From assembly GCA_035299065.1 (NCBI GenBank), contig DATGXI010000037.1:1-39627 (forward strand): a DNA stretch of 39,627 nt, given 5' to 3'. Positions 16,477 to 23,367 of this stretch are shown here, one piece after another. Origin of the DNA: DASPJQ01 sp035299065. Its GTDB lineage: Bacteria > Bacteroidota > Bacteroidia > Flavobacteriales_D > UBA2798. Under the pieces are notes generated by a model that saw nothing but the letters and a program-made list of their open reading frames with translations, did no database searches and was not told the origin of the DNA. The position numbers and the translations under genes were made by a program. Each line of letters begins with the position of its first letter. The stretch's first letter is position 1.

Positions 16477-16967
16477 CCACAGAGATAGCAGAGGTTTGCA
16501 CAAAGTTAACAGAGAATATGGAAAGTTCGGAAATCAATAAAATAACAAAAGAAATTATAGGTTGTGCGATTAAAGTTCACAAAGAACTTGGAGCCGGTCT
16601 ATTGGAAAGTAGCTACGAAGAATGTATTTGTTACGAATTGGCTCAGTCGGGTCTTGAGTTTAAAAGGCAACACCCAATGCCGCTGGTTTATAAAGAAATA
16701 AAAATGGAAATTGGTTATAGGCCTGATATAATTGTTGCCGAAAAAGTAATTGTAGAAATAAAAGCTGTGGAAGCATTAAACGATGTTCATACAGCCCAGG
16801 TTTTAACCTATTTAAAATTATCAGGTTGTGATATTGGATTACTAATAAATTTTAATGTTGAGCAATTAACAAAAGGTATAAAGAGGTTTTTGAATAAAGA
16901 ATCGAAGATTAATTTTAAATGACTGTGCTCAGGGAACTCTGGATTTCTCTGGTTCCTCTGTGGTTAA
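16473..16967. mobile_element. GxxExxY gene bounded by CACAGAG inverted repeats
   Basis: TTAACCACAGAG at 16473-16484 and its exact reverse complement CTCTGTGGTTAA at 16956-16967 enclose a single 134-codon gene. Further degenerate CAGAG/CTCTG units extend the arms inward on both sides. The segment lies between two aldehyde dehydrogenase genes that belong together after deoC. Other copies of the same repeat occur at 24116 and 36503 without this gene. No target duplication was visible. Calling it mobile is an inference. Confidence 0.55.
16518..16922 (+). CDS. GxxExxY family PD-(D/E)XK-like protein
   Basis: A 134-residue protein with the family signature GLLESSY (G27, E30, Y33) and a PD-(D/E)XK nuclease-like core: RPD with D70, VEIKAVE with E80 and K82, and AQVLTYLK with Q94. 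The N-terminal KEIIGCAIKVHKELG helix is also family-typical. The predicted active-site residues are intact. The biological role of this family is not established. As often seen with this family, it is flanked by CACAGAG-type repeats. It has the same orientation as the ALDH genes around it and may be read from their promoter. Confidence 0.9.
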   Translation: MESSEINKITKEIIGCAIKVHKELGAGLLESSYEECICYELAQSGLEFKRQHPMPLVYKEIKMEIGYRPDIIVAEKVIVEIKAVEALNDVHTAQVLTYLKLSGCDIGLLINFNVEQLTKGIKRFLNKESKINFK

Positions 16968-16979
16968 TAAATAAAGGTT

Positions 16980-17861
16980 ATGGAACGAATAGAAATATTA
17001 AAAACATACAAAATTTACGTAGGTGGTAAATTTCCACGAACTGAAAGTGGACGTACATTTTTGTTTAACGATTCAAACGGAAAAGCCGTTGCCAATGTTT
17101 GTCAATGCTCGCGCAAAGATTTTCGGGATGCCGTACTTGCAGCGCGTGGGGCGTTTGGCGGATGGTCAACACGGGCAGCGTTTAACCGCTCACAAATCCT
17201 TTACCGCATTGGCGAAATGCTTGAAGGGCGTAAGGCACAGTTTGTGGAAGAACTAACGTATGGTGGACTAACGCACGCTGAAGCCAAAAAAGAAGTTGAG
17301 TTGGCCATTGATCGTACCGTATATTACGCAGGCTGGTGTGATAAATACCAGCAGGTTTTTGGAACCGTGAATCCGGTAGCAAGTTCACATTTTAATTTTT
17401 CGGTGCCCGAACCAATGGGCGTGGTGGTAATTGTTTGCGGTAATTCAACTGGCCTGTTGGGATTAATCTCTATGGTTATGCCGGCCATTGCAGGCGGTAA
17501 TTCGGTTATAGTATTGGCTGCTGAAACAAATCCATTGCCTGCTGTAACATTGGGCGAAGTGCTTGCAACATCTGATTTGCCGGGAGGTGTAATCAATATT
17601 CTTACGGGGTATAAAAAAGAGTTACTTGAACACTTTGCTACCCATTTGGATGTAAACGCCATTGTATGCGAAGACTTTTCGAATGAGGATATAAAGTTTA
17701 CCGAAGAAAAAGCAACCGCCAACCTGAAACGGGTTTTTCATTATAAAAACGATTGGTTTTCGCTTGAATCACAAGGGCCCTATTTCATTCAGGATTTACA
17801 GGAAACAAAAACAACCTGGCACCCCATTGAGAATATTGGTGGCTCAGGTTCAGGGTATTAA
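16980..17861 (+). CDS. Truncated aldehyde dehydrogenase homologue without catalytic domain
   Basis: A 293-residue protein that aligns with the N-terminal, cofactor-binding half of ALDH: YKIYVGGKFPRTESGR at the start, then ARGAFGGWSTRAAFNRSQILYRI and DRTVYYAGWCDKYQQV. Key residues are missing: the PWNFP segment is replaced by VCGNSTGLLG, the lysine of VLKPAE by VLAAETNP, and there is no LELGGK glutamate and no GQxC cysteine. It ends cleanly in TKTTWHPIENIGGSGSGY with no frameshift visible, so this looks like a stable pseudoenzyme, not decay. It probably partners the catalytic ALDH upstream. Confidence 0.85.
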   Translation: MERIEILKTYKIYVGGKFPRTESGRTFLFNDSNGKAVANVCQCSRKDFRDAVLAARGAFGGWSTRAAFNRSQILYRIGEMLEGRKAQFVEELTYGGLTHAEAKKEVELAIDRTVYYAGWCDKYQQVFGTVNPVASSHFNFSVPEPMGVVVIVCGNSTGLLGLISMVMPAIAGGNSVIVLAAETNPLPAVTLGEVLATSDLPGGVINILTGYKKELLEHFATHLDVNAIVCEDFSNEDIKFTEEKATANLKRVFHYKNDWFSLESQGPYFIQDLQETKTTWHPIENIGGSGSGY

Positions 17862-17939
17862 AGGGTGCTACTGGTGTTTCGGCTCACCTATCCAGGTTAA
17901 AGCAGTGTAAAACCCTACCAATTTAGTATAGATTAATGG

Positions 17940-17947
17940 TATATTTG
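17940..17947 (+). promoter_or_regulatory. -7 promoter element for the SLC13-cysQ pair
   Basis: TATATTTG is a perfect match to TAnnTTTG and ends 7 nt before the ATG at 17955. No TTG is found at the best spacing upstream, so the -33 side is weak. A 10-bp direct repeat, GCTCACCTAT, occurs at 17882-17891 and 17947-17956, the second copy running from the end of this box into the start codon. Confidence 0.5.
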
Positions 17948-17954
17948 CTCACCT

Positions 17955-19724
17955 ATGGAACAAACCCTGGTTATTTTTGTTGTTGCATTGCTTATGGTTG
18001 TGCTTTACATGGATTATTTGCGGCCCGTTGTTGCATTTTTATTGGCCAATATTATTTTATTAATAGGCGGTGTCAATAAAAGTAATGATGTACTTGCAGG
18101 TTTTGCCAATGAGCAAATCATGGTGGTGTTGTTGCTTATAATTGTCAGCGGTGTTATAAAAAGCACCAATGTAATTGAAGTAGCATTTTCCAGAATTTTT
18201 AAGGATGGCTTGTCGTTAAAATCGTTTTACTGGCGAATGGTGCCTGGCGTAACTACTGTTTCAGGGTTCATTAACAATACTCCGCTTGTAGCCATGTTAC
18301 TTCCGTATGTAAACAATTGGGCCGAAAGAAATAACGTTTCGCCTTCAAAAGTATTGATTCCGCTTTCCTACGCTACTATAATTGGTGGTACCCTTACCCT
18401 GGTAGGAACATCAACCAATATCATTGTAAATGGTTTTATACAGGAGGCAGGTTACAAGCCTTTGGCCATGTTTGATTTCACCATAACAGGAATTGTAGTT
18501 GCTGTGGTTGCTGTTGTATACGTTGCACTTTTTGCCAATAAGCTATTACCTGACCGCAAAAGCCCGATTCAGAGTTACAAGGATGCGAAACGGGATTATT
18601 TATCAGAGCTTGTGGTTACCTCAGGGTCTATCATTGTTGGAAAAACAATTGAAGAGGCCGGGTTAAGAAATTTGAAAGGTCTTTTTCTTGTTGAAATTAT
18701 TAGGGGGAAACAAATTATTACTGCGGTTAGTTCAGAAGAAAAGGTGCATGAAAACGATGTATTAATATTTGCCGGGGATTCCTCAACACTCATGGATTTA
18801 CTTAAAGCAAATAACGGCCTTGAACTGCCTGAAGTAGCCCAGCCATCAGGCGCAGAAAAATCCAATGTTGTGGAATGTATAGTTTCGCCCGATTCATCGC
18901 TAATTGGAAAAACGGTTAAGGAGCTTAATTTTCGCGCACGTTTTGACGGATCAATTATTGCTGTAAACAGGGGCGAAGAACGTATAAAAGGAAAAATTGG
19001 TGACATTCATATTCAATCCGGAGATTTATTGCTTGTAATTGCAGGAAACGACTTTGAAGAACGCGCAGAAAGTTCACATGATATTTATCCTGTGTCAAAG
19101 GTTCATGAAATAACCAATTTTAATCCGTTTAAAAGTGCAACCTTGCTTTTAGGAGTCATTGCTGTTTTTATATTGTCAGCATTGGCAATATTACCTCTCT
19201 TCCAGGGTTTATTGCTGCTTATTTGCCTAATTGTTATTTTAAATATTGTCAAATACAATGAGCTAAGCAAAAGCATTGATGTTGATTTGTATTTTGTTAT
19301 GGCCCTTGCCCTTGGGCTTGGTAAATCCATTTCAAATTCGGGCCTTGATCAGGAAATTGCTGCGGGTGTAAACAATGTAGCAGCCCTGGTTGATTCAAAA
19401 GTGCTGCTTCTGTTAGCCGTGTATATGGTCACAAATATTCTTGGTGTTCTTATAACAAATAAAGCGGCTATTGCCATCATGTTCCCGGTAACCGTTAAAG
19501 TTTTGCAAACAATGGGTGTTACCGATATGACACCTTTTTTCCTGGCCATTGCTTTTGCGGGCTCAGCCGAATTTTTAACTCCATATGGTTATCAAACCAA
19601 CTTAATGGTGTATGGTCCCGGAGGATATAAATTCAAAGATTATTTACGGTTTGGGTGGATAATTACACTTTTATATACCTTAACTGTTGTAACAGCATTA
19701 TCTTTATTGTATGGACTTTTCTGA
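17955..19724 (+). CDS. SLC13/DASS-family permease with two RCK_C (TrkA-C) domains
   Basis: A 589-residue inner membrane transporter. An N-terminal transmembrane half (1-200) carries the DASS loop NNTPLVAMLLP at 107-117 and GTSTNIIVNG at 151-160. A cytosolic insert from about 205 to 385 holds two RCK_C-like repeats (each with a GKT(I/V)-EL/AGLR start and a DVLIFAG or DLLLVIAG strand). A C-terminal membrane half has ITNKAAIAIMFP and PYGYQTNLMVYGPGGY. Family members move sulfate, dicarboxylates or other anions. The 14-nt overlap with cysQ favours sulfate. Confidence 0.9.
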   Translation: MEQTLVIFVVALLMVVLYMDYLRPVVAFLLANIILLIGGVNKSNDVLAGFANEQIMVVLLLIIVSGVIKSTNVIEVAFSRIFKDGLSLKSFYWRMVPGVTTVSGFINNTPLVAMLLPYVNNWAERNNVSPSKVLIPLSYATIIGGTLTLVGTSTNIIVNGFIQEAGYKPLAMFDFTITGIVVAVVAVVYVALFANKLLPDRKSPIQSYKDAKRDYLSELVVTSGSIIVGKTIEEAGLRNLKGLFLVEIIRGKQIITAVSSEEKVHENDVLIFAGDSSTLMDLLKANNGLELPEVAQPSGAEKSNVVECIVSPDSSLIGKTVKELNFRARFDGSIIAVNRGEERIKGKIGDIHIQSGDLLLVIAGNDFEERAESSHDIYPVSKVHEITNFNPFKSATLLLGVIAVFILSALAILPLFQGLLLLICLIVILNIVKYNELSKSIDVDLYFVMALALGLGKSISNSGLDQEIAAGVNNVAALVDSKVLLLLAVYMVTNILGVLITNKAAIAIMFPVTVKVLQTMGVTDMTPFFLAIAFAGSAEFLTPYGYQTNLMVYGPGGYKFKDYLRFGWIITLLYTLTVVTALSLLYGLF

Positions 19725-20499
19725 CCAACCTGATTTATTATTAGCCATTAAAGCCGCTGTTGCCGGTGGCGAAAAAATAATGGACGTTTACAATTCAACA
19801 TTTACCGTAGAGTATAAGGAAGATAAATCGCCATTAACACTGGCCGATAAAAATGCGCACGAAGCTATTATGGAGTTCCTGGGCAAATCGCCCATCCCGG
19901 TATTAAGCGAAGAGGGAAAAAATATTCCCTATGAGGAGCGAAAGGACTGGAAACAATTGTGGATTGTAGATCCGCTTGACGGAACAAAAGAATTCATTAA
20001 ACGCAATGGTGAATTCACTGTAAATATTGCCTTAATTGAAAACACATTCCCTGTTATTGGTGTAATTTATGTTCCCGTAACGCGCGAATTATATTTTGCA
20101 TCGTCAAAAGGCACGTTTAAATGCAGCCTTGGCAACAATGATCTTACTTCTTCATTACACCTGGCTAAAAAACTTTTACCATCGCCACAAAAAGATGTTT
20201 GCCGTATTGTTGCAAGCAGGTCACACATGAGTCCTGAAACCGAGCAATACATTGCCGAAAAGAGGAATCAATTTGGGAATGTTGACTTGGTATCAAAAGG
20301 AAGTTCCTTAAAATTTTGCATGGTTGCCGAGAGTATTGCCGATTTTTATCCTCGTTATGCACCTACTATGGAGTGGGACACGGCAGCAGGGCAGGCCATT
20401 GTGGAATTTGCCGGAAAAAAGGTAACCGATGTTGGTACTGGAAAACGCATGCAATACAACCGAAAGGAATTATTGAATAATTGGTTTCTTGTTGAATAA
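19711..20499 (+). CDS. cysQ: 3'(2'),5'-bisphosphate nucleotidase CysQ
   Basis: Magnesium-dependent phosphatase of the inositol monophosphatase fold that hydrolyses 3'-phosphoadenosine 5'-phosphate, the toxic by-product of sulfate activation. It has 262 residues, the normal length. Metal and active-site motifs: LTLAD near 42-46, LSEEG at 65-69, VDPLDGTKEF at 86-95 and MEWDTAAGQAIVE near 216-228. The ATG lies inside the 3' end of the SLC13 transporter gene, pointing to translational coupling and a shared sulfur-assimilation role. No other cys genes are in the window. Confidence 0.93.
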   Translation: MDFSDQPDLLLAIKAAVAGGEKIMDVYNSTFTVEYKEDKSPLTLADKNAHEAIMEFLGKSPIPVLSEEGKNIPYEERKDWKQLWIVDPLDGTKEFIKRNGEFTVNIALIENTFPVIGVIYVPVTRELYFASSKGTFKCSLGNNDLTSSLHLAKKLLPSPQKDVCRIVASRSHMSPETEQYIAEKRNQFGNVDLVSKGSSLKFCMVAESIADFYPRYAPTMEWDTAAGQAIVEFAGKKVTDVGTGKRMQYNRKELLNNWFLVE

Positions 20500-20568
20500 A
20501 AACCAATCTCCAAAATCTTTTTTTTCGTATGTTTAACACATCCGGTTGAGTTGATTTACCGGGTTTAG

Positions 20569-21111
20569 TTGAATCAGACCCCGCAACATATTGACGAACA
20601 GTTTGTTCAAGAGCTAAAACAACGCAAGGAGTCGGCTTTTAGCAAATTATACGATAATTATTCAGGCGCTCTTTATGGCGTGCTGCAGCGCATGCTTATA
20701 AAAGAGGAATTGGCACAGGATGCCTTGCAGGAATCTTTTGTTAAAATCTGGAAGAACATTGATTCATATGACAAGTCCAAGGGAACATTGTTTACCTGGA
20801 TGTTAAATATTTGCCGCAATCACGCAATTGATATGCTTCGTTCAAAAAACATGAAGCAAAAAATCCAGGACATTGATAAGAGCGTAGGTTTGGTAAATAA
20901 GCAGGCCAGCGCATCAACAAGCGAAGACCATGTGCTTATAAAGGAACTAGTGGATAATCTAAAGCCTGAGCACCGGCAAATGATTGAGATGGCATTTTAT
21001 AAAGGATATACCCAGGAAGAGCTAGCTGAGGAATTGAATATGCCGCTTGGAACAGTAAAAACGCGTGCGCGTGCAGCCCTTATTCAGTTACGTAAATATT
21101 TTGACAAGTAG
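20569..21111 (+). CDS. ECF-type RNA polymerase sigma factor
   Basis: A 180-residue sigma-70 family protein. Region 2 spans about 22-92 (AFSKLYDNYSGALYG, LAQDALQESFVKIW, TLFTWMLNICRNHAIDMLR) and region 4 about 125-178 (LKPEHRQMIEMAFYKGYTQEELA, LGTVKTRARAALIQLRKY). There is no region 3, as usual for ECF factors. The start is TTG at 20569; no ATG or GTG is available upstream of region 2. The next gene, a membrane anti-sigma factor, overlaps by one base. The pair precedes the cysteine-repeat RiPP genes and may control them. Confidence 0.93.
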   Translation: MNQTPQHIDEQFVQELKQRKESAFSKLYDNYSGALYGVLQRMLIKEELAQDALQESFVKIWKNIDSYDKSKGTLFTWMLNICRNHAIDMLRSKNMKQKIQDIDKSVGLVNKQASASTSEDHVLIKELVDNLKPEHRQMIEMAFYKGYTQEELAEELNMPLGTVKTRARAALIQLRKYFDK

Positions 21112-21932
21112 TGGATGTAAATGAATACATAGCGTCCGGTATACTTGAAAGTTATCTGCTTGGTACAGTTTCTGAACAGGAACGTAAAGAAGTGGAATGT
21201 ATGTCACACATCTATCCTGAAATAAAAAAGGAACTGGATGTGATTGCCGTTTCGCTTGAAAAAATGGCTTTTTCACACAAAATTGATCCGCCTGCCAGCT
21301 TAAAAAATAAAATATTTTCAGCACTTCCAAAAGACGCACCTGGATCTGCGGCTCAACCAAAAGTTGTTCCCCTAAAAACAAGTACCAACACCTACCAGTC
21401 ATTTAACCGTTTATTGGCTGCGGCCTGCGTGGTTATGGCTGTTTCAATGATTGCCTTGTATTTTTACCAGGCGTCACAGGTTGTTGACCTTGAAAAAAAC
21501 CTTAGGGCCCAAGAGGCACAAAATGATAAGAACAACTACATGATTGCAAGCCTGCGCGAGGAAATGGCCGGTAAAAATGGGGAAATAGCCATGTTCAGGA
21601 GCCCCGATTTTAAAACTGTTTTTTTAAAAGGCATTGAAACCAAGTCAAAATCATCGTTGGCCATTGTGTGTTGGAACAAGGAAAGCAAAGAAACCGTAAT
21701 TGCGGTACAGAATTTGCCAGATGTTGATCCCGACAAGCAATACCAGCTGTGGGCCATGGTTGACAATAAACCGGTGAGTATAGGAATGATTCCGACCGAT
21801 AGCGTTCTAAGTGGATTCATGAAAATGAATACGGTTGAAAATCCACAGGCTTTTGCCATAACGATGGAGAAAAAAGGGGGTAGCGAAGTACCTACCATGG
21901 AAGAAATGTATGTATTTGGACAGATCCAGTAA
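21111..21932 (+). CDS. Membrane anti-sigma factor with RskA-like C-terminal domain
   Basis: A 273-residue regulator. The N-terminal cytosolic part (1-90) begins VNEYIASGILESYLLGTVS, a typical sigma-binding helix of this class, and lacks an HxxxCxxC zinc motif. One transmembrane helix lies at about 101-119 (LLAAACVVMAVSMIALYFY). A coiled coil (123-158) and an RskA-type beta domain follow (AIVCWNKESKETVIAVQNLP, KQYQLWAMVDNKPVSIG, FAITMEKKGGSEVP). It should hold the ECF sigma inactive until an envelope signal triggers release. The start is GTG at 21111, overlapping the sigma stop codon by one base (TAGTG). Confidence 0.9.
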   Translation: MDVNEYIASGILESYLLGTVSEQERKEVECMSHIYPEIKKELDVIAVSLEKMAFSHKIDPPASLKNKIFSALPKDAPGSAAQPKVVPLKTSTNTYQSFNRLLAAACVVMAVSMIALYFYQASQVVDLEKNLRAQEAQNDKNNYMIASLREEMAGKNGEIAMFRSPDFKTVFLKGIETKSKSSLAIVCWNKESKETVIAVQNLPDVDPDKQYQLWAMVDNKPVSIGMIPTDSVLSGFMKMNTVENPQAFAITMEKKGGSEVPTMEEMYVFGQIQ

Positions 21933-22003
21933 TTTTTTTTAGCGGGGTAAATCCGTTAACAAGTATTCTTCGTAAATTGATCAAATAAAATAAAACAAAA
22001 ATC

Positions 22004-22456
22004 ATGGAAAACAAAAAAATCAAAGGTATTGCAGCCGGTGCGCTTGTAATTACTGCTTTAGGAAATGCGGGTACAGCTAATGCAAATGAATTGTTCAGCT
22101 TAAATGATCTTGGAAACGGTTCTACACTGCGTTCTGAGTTAATGTCGTTGAACGCGCTTAGCTTTATGAACAACGAATCATCAAACATGAACATTGAAGC
22201 TACTTGCGGTAAAGCCAAGGAAGCTAAATGTGGCGAAAAAGGCAAAGAAGCCAAATGTGGTGAAAAAGGTAAAGAAGGTAAATGCGGTGAGAAAGCAAAA
22301 AAAGGCTCAACCAAAGGAACCAAAACTACAAAAGGCAAAGAAGCTAAATGTGGCGAAAAAGGTAAAGAAGGCAAATGTGGTGAAAAAGGTAAAGAAGCTA
22401 AGTGTGGCGAAAAAGGCAAAGAAGGTAAGTGTGGCGAAAAACCTAAAGCAAACTAA
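22004..22456 (+). CDS. hvfA: HvfA/bufferin-like cysteine-repeat RiPP precursor
   Basis: A 150-residue exported peptide. The signal-like leader (1-28, KKIKGIAAGALVITALGNAGTANA) is followed by a roughly 35-residue linker and a core of seven 9-residue repeats E(A/G)KCGEKGK. The repeat cysteines are at 76, 85, 94, 116, 125, 134 and 143, with one more at 68. The blocks of three and four are separated by a cysteine-free KKGSTKGTKTTKGK spacer. EGKCG repeats are the hallmark of HvfA-type precursors, whose cysteines are modified by a DUF692/DUF2063 pair, exactly the two genes that follow. The product is probably periplasmic and copper-binding. Here EAKCG units alternate with EGKCG, giving a longer core than I recall for typical members. 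Confidence 0.85.
   Translation: MENKKIKGIAAGALVITALGNAGTANANELFSLNDLGNGSTLRSELMSLNALSFMNNESSNMNIEATCGKAKEAKCGEKGKEAKCGEKGKEGKCGEKAKKGSTKGTKTTKGKEAKCGEKGKEGKCGEKGKEAKCGEKGKEGKCGEKPKAN
22214..22441 (+). repeat. 27-bp in-gene repeats encoding the cysteine core
   Basis: Imperfect 27-bp units of the type GGTAAAGAAGCTAAATGTGG are arranged in two blocks with a spacer. Neighbouring units differ mostly at third positions and at the GCT/GGT codon that switches Ala and Gly. The pattern suggests growth by unit duplication followed by drift. Copy number could vary between strains by slippage. Confidence 0.85.
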
Positions 22457-22472
22457 GATTTTCCATCTATAT

Positions 22473-22509
22473 AAAAAAACCGGGTACCCCGCAAGGACCC
22501 GGTTTTTTT
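22473..22509 (+). terminator. Intrinsic terminator or attenuator between precursor and enzymes
   Basis: A7CCGGGT at 22473-22485 and its reverse complement ACCCGGT7 at 22497-22509 form a 13-bp perfect stem with an 11-nt loop and a T-tract, 17 nt after the precursor stop. The DUF692 gene begins 13 nt later with no promoter visible. Partial readthrough would give abundant precursor and little enzyme, a usual arrangement for RiPP operons. Confidence 0.8.
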
Positions 22510-22521
22510 AACCGGAATAAA

Positions 22522-23367
22522 ATGGTAAACGGAGTAGGACTCGGATTCAGACGCGAAATAGCTGATCAAATTCTTTCACTTGAAGGAAAGGACAAACCGC
22601 GTTTTGTTGAATTTGCTCCCGAAAACTGGATGAACATTGGCGGCTATTGGAAAAAACAACTTCATAAAGTTGCCGAAAAATATCCAATTACAACACACGG
22701 ACTTTCGCTCTCCATTGGAAGTCCCGATCCCCTGGACTTTGAATTTCTGGGGCATTTAAAAAAGTTTTTCAAAGAAATTCCCGTTCAACTTTACTCTGAA
22801 CATTTAAGTTACAGCAAATGTGACAATGCGCATTTGTATGATTTATTGCCTATTCCATTTCGCGAAGATGCGGTAAAACACATTGTTGAACGCATTAAAA
22901 CCGTACAGGATTTTTTAGAACGTAAAATTGCATTGGAAAATGTTTCTTATTACACACCAATTGGTGCTGAAATGGATGAAGCAACATTTATCAATGCCAT
23001 TGTGCGCGAATCAGGTTGCAACATGCTGCTTGACGTAAACAATGTATACGTAAATTCATTTAACCACGGGTACGATGCAAAGGAATTCATAAAAAAATTA
23101 CCGTTGGATAAAGTGGCCTACATACACATGGCAGGTCATGATAAAGTAGCCCCCGATTTGATCATTGACACACACGGTGCGGCCATTATTGATCCCGTTT
23201 TTGAATTGTTTGAATGGACAATTGATAAAGTAAAACCAGTGCCGGTGTTATTGGAGCGCGATTTTAATTTTCCGGAAGTGTTGCAGGAAGTTTTTGACGA
23301 GGTAAAAAAATTACAAGGTATAGCTGATAAACAATGGAAAGAGCAATATGCACGTGTTGAAGCCTGA
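22522..23367 (+). CDS. hvfB: DUF692 multinuclear iron oxidase (MNIO), HvfB/BufB-like RiPP maturase
   Basis: A 281-residue TIM-barrel enzyme of the DUF692 family, which uses a two- or three-iron centre and O2 to oxidise peptide cysteines. Family motifs run in order: FVEFAPENWM near 28-37, TTHGLSLSIGS with H59, LYSEHLSY with H94, LENVSYY with E139, LLDVNNVYVN with D171, YIHMAGHD with H202, DTHGAAI with D216 and H218, and LLERDFN with E245. All look intact. The downstream DUF2063 gene overlaps by 20 nt. It most likely modifies the cysteine repeats of the peptide encoded just upstream. Confidence 0.92.
   Translation: MVNGVGLGFRREIADQILSLEGKDKPRFVEFAPENWMNIGGYWKKQLHKVAEKYPITTHGLSLSIGSPDPLDFEFLGHLKKFFKEIPVQLYSEHLSYSKCDNAHLYDLLPIPFREDAVKHIVERIKTVQDFLERKIALENVSYYTPIGAEMDEATFINAIVRESGCNMLLDVNNVYVNSFNHGYDAKEFIKKLPLDKVAYIHMAGHDKVAPDLIIDTHGAAIIDPVFELFEWTIDKVKPVPVLLERDFNFPEVLQEVFDEVKKLQGIADKQWKEQYARVEA

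Noticed and set aside
20526..21974. CGTA motifs upstream of the sigma factor (20526) and the precursor (21971) as an ECF autoregulatory promoter
   Set aside because: The upstream elements do not share a sequence at a common spacing, and the same T-run plus CGTA occurs before unrelated genes (for example near 25207).
21892..22419. Long minus-strand reading frame of repeated SLPFSPHLA units opposite the Cys-repeat gene
   Set aside because: It is the mirror of the 27-bp repeats on the plus strand. It lacks a signal or domain, and the plus-strand gene has a signal peptide, fitting neighbours and a terminator.
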